Notes: generated by a model not told the origin, from the letters alone. 64,000 nt of DNA from Panax quinquefolius (GCA_020205615.1 CM035162.1:45374464-45438463), one strand, 5' to 3'. Shown: positions 22,324 through 35,421, counted from the stretch's first letter. A program made the numbers and translations.

Positions 22324-25001
22324 TGTGAGGACCCCAAATAGGTCCATTCCATCCAACCCATTCTGAGTCGCCAAATACATGGTACAGAAACAACTACAAC
22401 TTTATTATCACAACAATAAAACTGTGAGTTTAAATACAAATATTATCTTCTAGACAATATTTATACTCAAATAAATCCTCATCACATTTATTGATACAAT
22501 ATTTTACAAAATGGTGAGGACTACTAAACAACTCTCTCTAGAACCTTCATTCCATACCCCGACTACTAAGTACTGCTACATTCTCATCTCTCCGAGAAGA
22601 AAAATGGAACAACAAGGAAAAGGGTGAGCTCAACTAGCCCAAAAAGAATATTATGACTAAGATAATATACAACAAATTATCGTTAGTCTCCAACAGGAAA
22701 AATCGATAGAATACAATAGACAACAAGTTTCGGATCAATATTCGTAATGAAATAATAATTCATAGAAGAGTTACGTAGAGAATGAAATCTACTATAATCT
22801 ATGAATTTAACGGTCCATCATCAATATTTTATCCTCGTAACATCAATCAATATTCATCTCAAATCAAATATTCATCTTTGCACCACTGAGCCAAAGATAT
22901 TCATCAATCGGTCATGTTCATCTCAACACTGCTCATCTTTGCACTAAGGCCAAAGATATTCATCGATTGGTCATGTTCATTTAAACACCGCTCATCTTTG
23001 CACTACATGTGCCAAAGATATTCTTCAGAAATCATTCATCTTTGCACTACTGTGCCAAAGATATTCAATAATATCATCATTTAAGACTGAGGATGATGAA
23101 AAATATTTTTAAAGAACGAATCCAGTGAAACAAAATGATAAGGATTAAGGATTAAGGATTCGTACTTTGTTTTATCCATGTCCAACAATACCTCAAAAAT
23201 AATCATAGTGGTGTAAAATTCAAGAATGATCAAAACATGGATACAATCAAAGCTAGTATCCAGATTAGATATTTTAGACGAAAAGAAAAATTTTCATTTT
23301 TCGGTGAATAGTGCCGTATTCGTGAATAGTGCCGTATACGTGAATAGTGCCATATACGTGAATAGTAACTCCGACACCAAAAGATAGAAATTCCACAAAA
23401 ACATCTTCACGCTTCATGAATAGTACTCGTGAATAGTAACTCGTGAATAGTAACTCATGAATAGTAACTCATGAATAGTAACTCATGAATAGTAACCCCG
23501 ACATGAAAAAGTTCCAAATTTGATAAAAAGTTCCAACCAATATTTCAAAGATAATGATATTGAAGAAATAATATCATTTGAGAAGAAAATAACATCCCTT
23601 ACCTCAAAGAATCAGTACTTCGGAAGGAAAGGTCGGAAGTGATGCTGAATGAAACTTGTACTGAACAGCAACTCTCAAAGTATCTAAATACTCACAAAAT
23701 ACGCTCAATAATATAGAGAGAAGAGAGAAAACTTATGTTTTTCGTGTGATTTTCAATTCTAACTTAGCCCTCTATTTATAGGAAAATGTTAGCCCACCCA
23801 AGCGGACTTGACTGCTACTACACGATGGCTTTTACTCGCTACTATTTCCACCCACCACATTTGAAATAAAATTCAGCACATTTTTTCACCAACCACAAGT
23901 GGGGCCCACTCAATTCTAGAATTTTCCACCAAAATCAATTATAACCCTAATTTCCGAATCGAGACACCTCTTAAAATTCATAACAAATCATTCGTGAATT
24001 TTTAACAGTTCAAAATTTGTGGACATATACTCAACTTATGTATGTATAACATACCCAAAAATTACCACAATCCAACGGTCGGATTTAAAATTATAACCCC
24101 ATAATATATCTCAAAACCCACGATTTGATTTTAATACCTCCAATCCGATAAAATCTTGATAAAACACCTCAACATTAATTCCTTCATTAATAACCACATA
24201 AATAAATCCATCATTTATATTCATATAAAATAAATATTTCCTTATCATATGAATCAATAATTAATTATTCACAAATAATATTACGTAATCACATTTATGA
24301 TAACCAGTCGCTCCTCAGAAAGAGGGGCTTTCAATAAGGATCTCTCCTTACTACTAGCGCAATTAGGTGACCAAACCTCTCCTTAGATGTAACTTTCTAG
24401 ACATTGCCAATAATGTTATCTAATAATATTATTCAAATAATATGAATTATTGATCGATAATGGGAAATATTGTGCGTAATGACAATTATTGAAACAATAA
24501 TAATATAAAATACCAACGCAAAGAATTATTGAATCAATAAAATAAACTATTGAACAATAACTCATCGTAATAATTATTGAGTAGTGCCATCTTACGCACG
24601 AATCAATAATTCAACAATACATGCAATACCGTAATGCTCTATGTGCAACCCAGCGCCAGACATCGTATTTTAACCACGGGTATTCCAACGATCTTAACGG
24701 TAATAACTACGCCATTATTTATAACCACCCAAACTTTGTCGTTTTCCTCATCCAATCGCTCGTTATATGCCCACACACGGGTCGCTACCGTCCGCATTTA
24801 ATATTCCCAAGGTATGAATATTCCACGACCAAACGAATATTCCCTAATACAAAAATGAATATTTTATAACCACTTGCTTATTTTGAAATATTTGCACATT
24901 TTACCCATAACTAACCACATTAATCAAATCCACCCTTACTATTTCAAAATAATAAATAAAGGAAATTCCTTTTTATTTAAAAAAAATTTCGGGGTCTTAC
25001 A
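22324..25001 (-). repeat. 5' LTR of element E
   Basis: Edges TGTGAGGACCCC and GGGGTCTTACA on the plus strand. It has a TATA box at 23773-23780, a donor at 23602 and the GAATAGT repeats at 23304-23495 (again ten copies). It adjoins the integrase of B at VSIVS. Confidence 0.88.
23304..23495 (-). repeat. Ten GAATAGT repeats in LTR E (right copy)
   Basis: Same arrangement as at 17539-17730: four long units, a spacer and six short units. Copy number is unchanged between the two LTRs. Confidence 0.85.
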
Positions 25002-27599
25002 GATACTATGGAAACAGGTACTCCATGCCTAGAGATAATTTCATGAATATATAATTTGGTAAGGTTATCTAGGTTATGAGTAATTTTAATAGGTAAAAAG
25101 TGAGCGGATTTAGTTAAACGGTTAAATATTACCCAAATGGCGTTATGGCCTTTTTGTGTAGTTGGAAGGCCCACTACAAAGTCCATGGTTATATGTTCCC
25201 ACTTCCACTCAGGAATTGGTAAGGGTTGAAGTAAACCACTTGGCTTCTGATGTTCTGCCTTAACCCTTTGACACGTGAGACATTTACTTACCCATGCAGC
25301 TATTTCCCTTTTCATATTCGACCACCAAAAGTGTCGACTTAAATCTTTGAACATTTAAGTACTGCCAGGATGTATGGAAAATTTAGAATTATGCGCTTCG
25401 TTCAAAATTTCATCATTTAAAGCTTGATCTAATGGAATCCAGATTCTATTTTCATATCTAATTATTCCATCCATATTTATTCGAAATTTATTATACTTAT
25501 CATGTGTGGAATTAGATTTAAACTTCTGACACTCTTCATCCTTCTCCTGTATCTCTTTAATTTTATCGAGCAGAGATGAAACTCCTTCTAAAATATATAA
25601 TTTTTGGGTAGAGGTAGTTGGACATTCCACCTCAATTTTTAACTTTTCAAAGTCTTTTATTAACCTATCATTGGTGGTTAATACATTCAATTTTTCTTGA
25701 TTCTTTCTACTTAACGCATCAGCTACAACATTTGCTTTACCGGGATGATATAAGATTTCACAGTCAAAATCTTTTATCAGTTCTAACAATCGCCTCTGTC
25801 TTAAATTTAATTCTCGTTGTGTAAAAATATATTTCAGACTTTTATGAACTATATATATCTCGCACTTCTCCCCGTATAAATAATGTCTCCAAAATTTTAG
25901 AGCAAAAACTACTGTGGCTAACTCTAAATCATGAGTAGGATATCTCTTCTCATAATCTTGGAGTTGTCATGATGTATAAGTTATTACTTTCCCATGTTGC
26001 ATCAACACACACCCTAATCCTCTGTGTGATGCGTCACTATATACTACAAGGCCTCCTGTATCATCTGGTAAGGATAACACTAGAGCCATGCTCAGTCGCT
26101 TCTTCAACTCTTGGAAGCTTTCCCCACATTTATATGTCCAGCCGTATTTCACTGTCTTTCGAGTTAAATTGGTTAATGGGGTTGCTATTTTTGAAAAATC
26201 TTTTATAAACCGTCGGTAATAACCTGCTAAACCGAGAAAACTTTGTACTTCATTGAGTTGTTGGTTTTCCCAGTTCACAACCGTTTCGATCTTAGTTGGA
26301 TCTACAGATATTACATCTTTGTCAATTACATGACCTAAAAATTGAACTCTCTTCGACCAGAATTCACACTTGGAAAACTTTGCATAAAGTTGTTCCTTTC
26401 GTAATATCTCCAATACGACTCTCAAGTGTTCAGTATGCTCTTCCCGTGTTCTCGAGTATACCAGAATATCGTCGATAAACACTACAACAAATTTGTCTAA
26501 GCATGGTTTAAACACTCGATTCATTAAATCCATAAATGCTGTCGGTGCATTTGTTAATCCAAAAGACATTACAAGAAATTCATAATGTCCATAGTGTGTC
26601 CTAAATATGCTGTTTTCAAGACATCCTCCTTTCTTACCTTTAATTGATGATAACTTTTTTCTAAGGTCAATTTTGAAAAATGTTCTATTTCTTCAATTGG
26701 TCAAACAAATCATCAATCCTTGGCAAAGGATATTTATTCTTAATAGTTAATTTATTTAGCTCCCTATAATCTATACATAGTCTCATAGTTCCATCCTTCT
26801 TCTTTACAAATAACACTGGTGTGCCCCAAGGTGAAACACTAGGTTGTATGTACTTTTTATCTAAAAGTTCCTGTAATTGAATAAGTAACTCTTTCAGTTC
26901 TATAGGTGCCATTCTGTACGGTGCCTTAGAAACTGGTGTCGTTCCTGGTGCAAGATCAAAGATAAACTCAATCTCCCTATCTGGAGGCAAACCGGGTAAA
27001 TCATCTGGAAATACATCAGGAAATTCCTTAACTATAGGTATTTGATCTAGTTTTACTCCTTCCTGACGAGTATCAACTATATAGGCCAAATATCTTAAAC
27101 AAACCTTTTTAAGTAATCTTTCTGCTTGAACTATAGTCAAACATCGAGATTGCTTAGGTGAACAACTACCATTGAACACTACTTTTGACTTCGAAGCAGT
27201 CAAAAAGTTAATACGTTTTTGAAGACAATCAATCATCACTTTATGATTAACTAACCAATCCATTCCTAGAATTACATCAAATTCTCCCAACTGAATTGGT
27301 ATCAAATCTACCATAAAATTATGTCCTTTTATTACCACGCTACAGTTTCTATGCATGGTCTTAACCGGAATTCTTTCATTATTAGCAATTTCTACACAAA
27401 ATGGTTTGTCTAAATTTTCACAAGGCATATTCAAGTTTGTAGAGAAATTTCTAGACATAAATGAACAAGTAGCACCAGAATCGAATAACACATATGCATT
27501 TAAAGTGTTGATAGGGATGATACCTATCATTACGTCCTGTGAAGCAACAACATCCCTCACCGACATATTAAATGTTCTCGCGGTAGGTCGATTCTGAAC
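25002..27599 (-). pseudogene. Protease, RT, RNase H and integrase N-terminus of element B
   Basis: Protease DSGA at 27471-27482 ([11 protein letters not shown]) is followed by [15 protein letters not shown] runs from [19 protein letters not shown] (about 26830) through [11 protein letters not shown], is frameshifted at 26570-26690, and continues MSFGLTNAP to the catalytic FIDD at 26468-26479, which is intact. RNase H ([14 protein letters not shown], then NVVADALSR near 25720) carries a stop near 25966. Integrase starts with the zinc region ([21 protein letters not shown]) and the first catalytic Asp in ITMDFV near 25195, then is cut by E at 25002. It is among the better-kept pol regions here. 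Confidence 0.88.
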
Positions 27600-28620
27600 C
27601 CCAACTGCAGCTACTGTCGATTGATTATTCTCTGGTATTCTAACCCCTTTTCCTCATTGGTTTGTGGGACAGTTCTTAGAAAAATGATCCATTGAACCAC
27701 AATTAAAACATTTATTTTTCTTTGGAAGAGGACACTGTGAAAGATAATGTCCTGACTATCCACAATTAAAGCATTTGTTAAGAAGACACTCTCCTCTATG
27801 TTTCTTACTACACTTAGGACAAGGTTTAATATTATTATTACTAAAATTGTTATTAGTATTTCCTATCTTTTTCCCTGAATTGTTAGAAAAAGAATTATTC
27901 CATTTACGCTTGTTATTAAACCCACCTGAACTGCGTTCTATCTTACTTTTCCCCTTCTCATTCTGAATCTTTTTGTCCTGATGGAACTTAGCGAGATTTT
28001 CATTCTCACTTTCAATTATAGTGGCCTTCTCTAGTATTTCAGAGAAAGTTTTGATTTGAAGCACTGATAATTTACTCCGAATATGAGGTTTTAAACCTTC
28101 TTGGTACCTACGAGTATTTCTAAGTTCAGTGGTTACTTGATAAGGAGCAAACCTGGATAGTTCATTAAACTTACCTGTATACTGGGTTATAGTAAGATCT
28201 CCTTGTTTTAAGTCCAGAAATTTTATTTCCATTCGGTCTTTTAGGTATTGGGAAAAATAGTTTTCAAAGAACAACTCTTTAAATCTATCCCAAGGAACAA
28301 TTTCAGTTTCTACTCGACCTTTGGTTGATTCCCACCAATAATTAGCTTCACCTTTCAAGAAGAAAGTTGCAAAAGTTGTCTTCTGGTTATTACTAACATT
28401 GGTTACTAGGAAGAATTTTTCTATCTCGTAAATCCAAATCTGTGCATCTATTGTGTTCTAATGTACCTTTAAATTCAGGTGGTCCAACTAATTTAAAGTC
28501 TTTAAAGGATGTATTTTGGTTTACAGGTCTGTTTATTACTCCTAACATCATATCTACTAACTGTTGAGTTGGATTATCCTCATTATTCATTTCTCTTTGG
28601 GGTCTTCTAGTTGGTGGCAT
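27600..28620 (-). pseudogene. Gag of element B
   Basis: It starts MPPTRRPQ at 28620. A frameshift near 28400-28440 separates the N-terminus from the gag domain (FFLKGEANYWWEST, FLDLKQGDLTITQY, LSRFAPYQV). The C-terminus has a CPKCSKKHRGEC motif and two knuckles, CFNCGxSGHYLSQC (x is a stop, near 27758) and CFNCGSMDHFSKNC (near 27700). The short CxxCxxxHxxxC motif before the standard knuckles is usual in Tekay/Del gags. Confidence 0.85.
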
Positions 28621-28809
28621 GATTCTATAAGACAACAACAAAGATTCACATAAGATTCTTAAATAACCACAACATATTGTTTATTTATAACTCACAGTCT
28701 TACAACAACTTTAAACATACTAGTATATTACACAGTACCTATCATAATACAAACTTTGAATGCTTCTTTATTGTACTAATATAAAGCATCCAACCTCCTA
28801 TGCTACTCT

Positions 28810-29304
28810 CTAGAATTCATTGATATCATCAAAAGAATCCTGGATCATGTGACAAACCACAAATCGATCGATAAGATAAGCAGTTTTTTTCTCCTCTACT
28901 GGAAATCGAGTTACACGACGCTGCAAATCATTAAAAGTATCTCGAACTCCCAGAGATGTTTTAAGAGACCTTGACTGAATTTCCCTCCTTCTCCTACGTG
29001 CATGGTGCAGTTGTATTTTCAGTTGATGACTATGAGTCCTTTCATCCATTAGCATACACTCAGCTAAATATGCCCTAAACTTCATCTTATTGTTCTCACA
29101 TTCTGTTGTCTGCAGTAGTGATGCCAGTGCCTCATCATGCTCATCTATTCTCATTAATTTTCCAGCCACTGGATCTTCTTCTTCTTCTTCAGCATCAAGC
29201 AGTTGTTGATCATGAAGCAATTCTTCTTCTTCTGCATCACTAGCTATAAAAGACTCTATTTGCGGTGGATTGATCACTCTTTCTTTAGCATTAGAGTTGG
29301 CCAT
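28810..29304 (-). CDS. Extra ORF of element B between primer-binding site and gag, unknown function
   Basis: This 164-codon ORF is intact, in sense orientation, starts about 150 bp inside the primer-binding site and ends 190 bp before the gag ATG. Residues about 20-45 are strongly acidic (SDAEEEELLHDQQL, AEEEEEDPVAG). The rest looks helical, with a basic patch HHARRRRREIQSR near residue 108 that could be a nuclear localisation or RNA-binding segment. There is no signal peptide, membrane segment or zinc motif. It stays open while gag and pol around it have stops. I do not recognise a family. Tat/Ogre gypsy elements carry an ORF before gag, but that is not standard for Tekay chromoviruses. Confidence 0.6.
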   Translation of the reverse strand: MANSNAKERVINPPQIESFIASDAEEEELLHDQQLLDAEEEEEDPVAGKLMRIDEHDEALASLLQTTECENNKMKFRAYLAECMLMDERTHSHQLKIQLHHARRRRREIQSRSLKTSLGVRDTFNDLQRRVTRFPVEEKKTAYLIDRFVVCHMIQDSFDDINEF

Positions 29305-29450
29305 CTATAAAAGAAAACTCCATAAATACTGGTATAAAGGTTTACACAACATAATAATTTTAATGTTATATTTTATATGTCTTTTAAAATTTTTACGGAC
29401 TCGAAGACTATATACTAAGAAAACTCTTCCTTATATCTATGGCCTTAACA

Positions 29451-29462
29451 GCTCTGATACCA
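29451..29462 (-). other. Primer-binding site of element B
   Basis: Minus-strand TGGTATCAGAGC, four bases inside the LTR end. Confidence 0.85.
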
Positions 29463-30138
29463 AAATTGTAACACCCTCATACCTATACTCCCGTGGTATC
29501 CGGTATGGTGTTTACAGAGAATTAACATAATGCATTTAAATCTATACACCCATGGTATCTGATTAAAATATTACATTAGATAGAGGACTATCGATATAAT
29601 TCCTATAGATTCAAGATTCACAAAGATCCCATAATGTATGGTAATTCCCAAGAGAAATATTACTGTGTTTGGATACCCTCACTTGAATATATGAACTGTT
29701 TCTGTGACTAGAGTCTATCTATCCAAAATTCATAGTATCAGTAATAACATGAACAGTCCATATTACCAATACCCTCACCCAGATGTATAGTCTATGTCAT
29801 GCGGTTACATACTATCGTATCGATAGTAACTATCTATCTGAAATTCAATGTATTAATAACAACATGAACAGTCCATGCTATTAACACCCTCACTTAGATA
29901 AATAGTTCCCAAGGATCTCAATTAGAATAGAAGACATCTTACTTTACATCTATATATGTAAGAAAACACGGTTGCGGAAATAAAAGATGTTATATATATC
30001 ATAATATTATGATTCAATTACAAAATTTTCATAACGAGTTCTTATTACAAAGTATTCATACAGACAAGAATATAATTTAATCTATGTAGGGATGCTTCCC
30101 TTTATCTATTCCAGATGTTCCAGGATTACCATCTAATA

Positions 30139-32381
30139 CTGCAAAGGGAATAATTTACAAGGGTGAGCTATGACATGCTCAGCAAGTTGTATATTTATAA
30201 CAATATAGGATTTGAAGAATTATAACAATTCAAATTTTGACTGATAGTTGTTACCATTTCTGGATTTCTAATTCCAACTAGTTCTGGAATTTTTAACCTT
30301 TCTGTCAGTCACAAAGACTTAGAAATTATGTTCAAATGTGAGATAGGGGATCAGCCTATTCAACATCCTAGGAGTATGCATATCACTTACAGTGCTCAAT
30401 TACATTTACAATTTACTGTCAATATATTCATTGATTACACTTTGCTCCCTTACGGGATACTCAACTTCAGTATACGATTGTCTTACCAAAATAATTTGGC
30501 TTGACACAACAGTTTATGCTCAATAAATAATATCATATGAATAAATAATTCATTTCTTAGTCATGCTGGAACTATAGCAATAACTTTTCAATAATAGGTA
30601 ATTCAACATAGGTGTATTATATCAACAAAGATAGCAAGATAGAATCTTGTTCAAATGAAATAAACAGGTTGATAAATTTTGCATAAGAAATAAATTGGGT
30701 ATAGAAGACTTGCTCGAGCGTAGATCACCAAGTTATACTATTCGAACGCTATTAAAGACCTATGACGTTAGAAGAATATAAATCTAACACGTTAAGATTG
30801 ATAACAATACTCAAATAAAATATTTATTTAATACCGGGTTAGATTTAATAGGGTTTGACTTTTTAATACCTTTGATAAATGAACTAAATTTTATTTATAA
30901 AATTTGATTATATTTTTAAATAATTTAATTATCCTTATAATATATTTTAGAAGGTTTAAAGTATTTTTAAAATATTTATTTATCCTTTAAATGATTTTTA
31001 AACCATTTATCTCTATTTATAAGTAATTTATATTTACTAAAATTTTATAAAAACATTATTTAATATTATTAAATAATTTATAATCATTTATTATGATTTT
31101 TATTTCAATAATAATATTTTTACATAATTATTTAGTATTTAAAAGTAATTATTCTAATTACTTTATTAATAAGTTAATTATAAATAATATATAAAATAAT
31201 TATTACATTTTGTAGAAATATCGTAAATAATTTATAATAATTTAATATAATTTTAAAACTGCTTTTTATTAATTATTTCTAATTTTTATAATTTATTTCT
31301 AAAAAATAATTTATGTCCTGTCGCTAAAGCTCTACAAGTGATGTAAAGTGTCATCAGAGGTGTTCTTGAGTTTCGGGTACCGCTGCTTTCATGGTCGAGT
31401 GGCTAGTTTGACCATTAAATAACTTTCAGATTGGTAATGATTTTCGGCCAGATCAAGTATCGTGTTGTAGAAGACTCATGTAATAAGACAAGATCAAGCA
31501 ATAAACAGCTTTAATCTACATCTAACAAGAAATTATAAAGATTCAAAGTTATCGTCGAGTCGTTTTGGGTTTCGGGTAACCTGTAACAAATGGGTCAAGG
31601 CCACCACCGAACCGCTTTTTTGTGGCTTGAATAACTTTGATTCGGTGTATTAGATGTATGTTTTATTTGTTGTAACATGTAGTCTATATACAAGGGTACA
31701 TATATATAACATTAACATGAACAAATTGTAATTCTAAGATCTCTATTTATGATGGTCAAAGTACAGCTAACAACTGATCTTCATGTTCTTCAGTTTTCTA
31801 GAAAACCCAAAAACTCGGCTACGCTTTCTAACCAACTACTTTTGACCAATAATTCCGGTAATCTTATGAGTTGTTTGTTCGATTGAAGATCATAGATATG
31901 TAGTATGTATACCAGAGTACCAATTTATAACAAAAACATAAACAATTAACCATCAGGAGATGATTAAACAGGTCGATCAAAGTAGTCGGTTCAGCTGTTC
32001 TTGAGCTTTCTGGGCAACCTAGAAAACCAGCTTCTGTGAACGGTCAACCAACTTTGACTGATTATATCTTGGAATCTATGGTTCATCTAAACCTATTTTC
32101 TTTTCCATATTAAAGACCTACTTACAAGCTACGAATATCAATCGATTAACAGACCAAAACATAAACACACATGAATCAAAAAGCCCTGACATTAATTTGC
32201 CGGACCATTTTTTTTTCAAAATTCCGTATTTCATAAAACGCTTAATTAAGGCATCTAGATGTTATGAAAACGTGTTCTACCACTCTAGCATACTTTCTAA
32301 CATCCTAATACAATATTCTAAACATCTAAACAACAAATCTAACATAAGATCAAAGATAAATTTATGAACTAGGGTTTGCAC
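30139..32381 (-). other. Candidate leader intron in LTR B (right, 5' copy)
   Basis: Both splice sites seen in the left copy are preserved: AAAAG|GTGCAA with donor at 32381, and CTCACCC then CCCTTTGCAG ending at 30139. Length 2243 nt. The spliced leader would join the promoter-proximal exon to the LTR end, primer-binding site and the 164-codon ORF. Confidence 0.4.
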
Positions 32382-32508
32382 CTTTTCTTGAGAAATTTGT
32401 GATTCTAGCTTCTGATCTTGTTGCTGATAACACCCAGGCTTGATATGGTAGGTTTATAAGTGTATCTAGGCTTTGAGAATTCATGGGTTTGCTCAGCCCT
32501 AAGGTTCC

Positions 32509-32516
32509 TATTTATA
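32509..32516 (-). promoter_or_regulatory. TATA box of the 5' LTR of B
   Basis: Minus-strand TATAAATA, 128 bp upstream of the candidate donor. This is the promoter that would drive the element's own RNA. Confidence 0.6.
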
Positions 32517-33153
32517 GAATTCTCCAACTTGGCTTTTTGGTCTTTTTCCACCTACTTGCCTCCATAAAGATCTGATCTGTGACTCTTCTGCTGCTTGGGA
32601 GTTTGGATGCATGTCATGTGATGTTTTGGAACTTGTAATGGTGACTCCCAACCTACTTGTGAGCTAGTTGATTAAGTTAGTAGCTTAATTAGGTTTAAAT
32701 ATTCACTAATCTTGATTAGGGTTTTATTTCTAATGATTAGGAATGTTAAGTAATGTTAATTAGTACCTAATAGAAGTTTACTAACCATGATTAAGTGTTA
32801 ACATAAGCTAATTAGAGTTAGATTAGCTAATTAAGGTATAATTAATAAATTAGGGTTAGGGTTTTGCTAATTAGGGTTAAGGTTTGTTAACCTAGGTTTA
32901 CTAACCTAAATTTCTCACTAATCCTAACAAGCACGACAAAGCAACTTGTCAAAATAATTTTACCGAAAAGTCCGATTATGGAAAAAAAATTAAGCACGAG
33001 GTGTCAAGCACGACTTTTTTCGGTTAAAATTTTATTTAGTCAATTTTGTCAAACCAAGTATATAATAACACGTAACACATTCAGAACAGAGAAATTTTAT
33101 TTATATAACGGGATTTATACATACGAGTCTTATTAGGGTTTTTGGTTGTTACA

Positions 33154-33616
33154 ACTTCTCCCAACACACTTTCAGTGCGGCAGGTTGAGTACGCTTTACC
33201 GGTTCCTACCAGTAATCTGCCTCTCCTCGCAACATAAAGGCAGCAAAGGGAACCTTTTGCTCCTCGGAGCATCCCAAGACATCAAATATCTTGGTGATCT
33301 GATTTATCCATGCTTCCGCCTTAAGTGGTTTTGGCTCTCCAATAAACTCCGGTGGTCCCAGCTCCTTGAACTGTTTAGCGGTGATCGTCCGAGAGTTTCC
33401 AGTGTTTCCACCTATATTTTGGACAGGAGCCGCTCTCGCCTGCTGTTGCATGAATTGCATAAAGCCTCTGAACATTTGATCATTCATCATTTGGTCAATG
33501 TTGTTGTTTGAATGAGGATTGTCGCCTTCCTGATGCACATTATCCTGATTATTGATATGTGGTGAAACAACGGTCGCCTGTGCTCCATTGCTATTCTCAA
33601 CATTCTCGGATGTCAT
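33154..33616 (-). pseudogene. Gag N-terminus of element A
   Basis: Gag starts MTSENVENS at 33616; an upstream in-frame Met is in the leader. Motifs FKELGPPEF, WINQITKIFDVLGC and AAFMLRGEADYWWE are the N-terminal half of the gag domain. It runs to WEK at 33154, where element B is inserted, and resumes at 12046. This piece has no internal stop. Confidence 0.85.
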
Positions 33617-33789
33617 TTTTAGATACTGCCACAAAACAAAGGTTAATTGGCATGTAACATATTATCCCTAAATTCTAACTGACCAATTAAATACCACATA
33701 AACTTAGGTAGGTCATACTAGCGAAGGAATTCCCCGTCTCTCCCCTCCTAGTACTATTCTCACATCTTAGCCAGGGATCATATTCCTAA

Positions 33790-33801
33790 GCTTTGATACC
33801 A
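33790..33801 (-). other. Primer-binding site of element A
   Basis: Minus-strand TGGTATCAAAGC, one base off the usual TGGTATCAGAGC, two bases inside the LTR end. Confidence 0.8.
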
Positions 33802-34084
33802 ACTGTGATGTCCCCAAAATTAGATATACATCCCCCATCTTGAGTCGCCAGATACATGATACAGAAGTCAAATACAACTTAATAATACAATTGTCGTGTA
33901 CAATACGACAAAACATAAACTGTGAGTTTGAATACAAATATTGTCTACTAGAGAGTATACAAACTCAAAAGGAGTCCTCATTACAATTATTATCACACTA
34001 TATCACTGAATAGTGAGGACTACTAATGCACCATCTAGGACCATCACTCCGTTCCCCGACTCGTCCCAGCTATATTCTCATTTC

Positions 34085-35107
34085 CTGAAGAGAACAGTGA
34101 AAGAAAGGGTGAGCTCAACTAGCCCAATAAGAAATATTATGGCTAAGATAATGCAGAATAAATTATCATTAGTCTTAAACAGTGTTAAACTGATACAATA
34201 TAACAAACATCAAGTTTAACTGCAGCGGAACAAGCAATCCATTAAAAGAGTTAAGTAGAGAATAAAATCTACTATCTTTTATGATTTAAAAGGTTTTTTT
34301 TATCACTTTTATCGCTGGGACTCAGCTTAATAAATAATCCACATTATCGAATCACCCCTGCACTACGGCCAAGGATATTCTTTAGTATCACAAACACAAT
34401 TATCCATGCACTACGGGCCAAGAATATTTGTGTATTCATTAATGGTCATGATCATGCCAACAACTGTCCATCAATGAACTATGGGCCAATGAGGACTTTT
34501 ACCACATCATTTGTAACATTATGGTCATGATTACACCGAATAATCCCTGGTCATAATCATACCAAGTCCATCTATGCACTACAGGTCACAGATGACTTTC
34601 AATAAAATATAAACATGAGGATGATGACAATGATATAAGAATTCAATAAAACAAGTTCAAGAATTAATTTATCCAGAAACGAATGCGTCCATCTATCACA
34701 ACATGATATCGCTTTGTAGAGTAAATTCAAGAATACTCGGAAGAATATTTCCATGAAAAAGATATGGATGAAGTGCAAATATCAAGGATATTCCACTAAT
34801 TTCATGGAGTATAGAAGTCAAAGTTTTAACCAACCGAGTATAATAAAGAATGGAATAACAAAAGAAATCATCATGCATGCGATAGACCCATATGAAAAAG
34901 TTATTCCAACAGAATAATAAATAACGGAACCAGGTCCGGCATAAAATGCACAGACAGGATATTCCAACAGAATAATAAAGACTGGAATAACAGAAGAATT
35001 TCACCAAGTATAGGGTAGCTGGCGTATCTGAGTTATTCCAAATGAATAATAAATAATGGAATAACAGAAGTTCTCTTCATGAATACAAAAGAAATAACAC
35101 CCCTTAC
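34085..35107 (-). other. Candidate leader intron in LTR A (right, 5' copy)
   Basis: Donor CTAAA|GTAAGG at 35107, GAGCTCACCC at about 34109, acceptor TTCTCTTCAG|G ending at 34085. Length 1023 nt, against 1083 in the other LTR; splice signals are unchanged although the interior has small length differences. Confidence 0.5.
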
Positions 35108-35258
35108 TTTAGTAGGAGATTGAATACTGCAGTAGTGTGGTAACATAATACTCTTCTTCTTTCTCTCTTATTCTCTTTATACTTTTTCTATAGCTTGAAT
35201 GAATTCGTGAAAAATAATGAAGAATTAGGCTTCTATTTATTGAAGATTTCTAGCTTAG

Positions 35259-35421
35259 CACTTCCAATGTGAAAAGGCAAGCGGCTTGACGACTGGTGAT
35301 GTGAAAAGAAAAGTGGTTTGACGCCTGTAATGTGAAACACCAAGTGGTTTGACGCCTGTAATGTGAAACGACAATTGGTTCGACGCCTATAATGTGAAAC
35401 GACAAGTGGTTTGACGTCTGG
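35259..35421 (-). repeat. 31-bp tandem repeat, 5 units, in the 5' LTR of A
   Basis: Same unit as at 5321-5545 but five copies instead of seven. The 62-bp length difference equals two units. Confidence 0.85.

Larger units (their letters stand above)
16562..25001 (-). mobile_element. Ty3/gypsy element E, non-autonomous derivative
   Basis: E has LTRs at 16562-19250 and 22324-25001, a primer-binding site at 22310-22321, a polypurine tract at 19251-19262 and only about 3.07 kb of internal sequence. Gag, protease and scraps of RT, RNase H and integrase are recognisable, but most of RT and integrase is gone. It interrupts the integrase of B between VSIVS and the DPRFTS motif. The flanks share only GAT, and the left edge reads TTGGCGACCCC rather than TGTGAGGACCCC, so no clean duplication is claimed. 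Confidence 0.88.
12052..33153 (-). mobile_element. Ty3/gypsy chromovirus B (Tekay-like) with an extra 5' ORF
   Basis: Element B has LTRs of about 3.69 kb (12052-15749, 29467-33153), a perfect target duplication ACTTC (12047-12051, 33154-33158), a primer-binding site at 29451-29462 and a polypurine tract at 15750-15763. Without nested element E it is about 12.7 kb. It sits in the gag of A. It encodes a 164-codon ORF before gag, then gag with three zinc-knuckle-like motifs, protease, RT with intact FIDD, RNase H and integrase. Stops, frameshifts and loss of the chromodomain region inactivate it. Confidence 0.93.
29467..33153 (-). repeat. 5' LTR of element B
   Basis: This 3687-bp LTR pairs with 12052-15749. 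Differences are scattered substitutions plus clusters around CG-containing words (for example 31313-31385 against 13918-13990). It contains the TATA box at 32509-32516 and the candidate intron at 30139-32381. Confidence 0.93.

Noticed and set aside
33146..33511. 121-codon plus-strand ORF opposite gag of A
   Set aside because: Antisense shadow of a well-supported gag frame.
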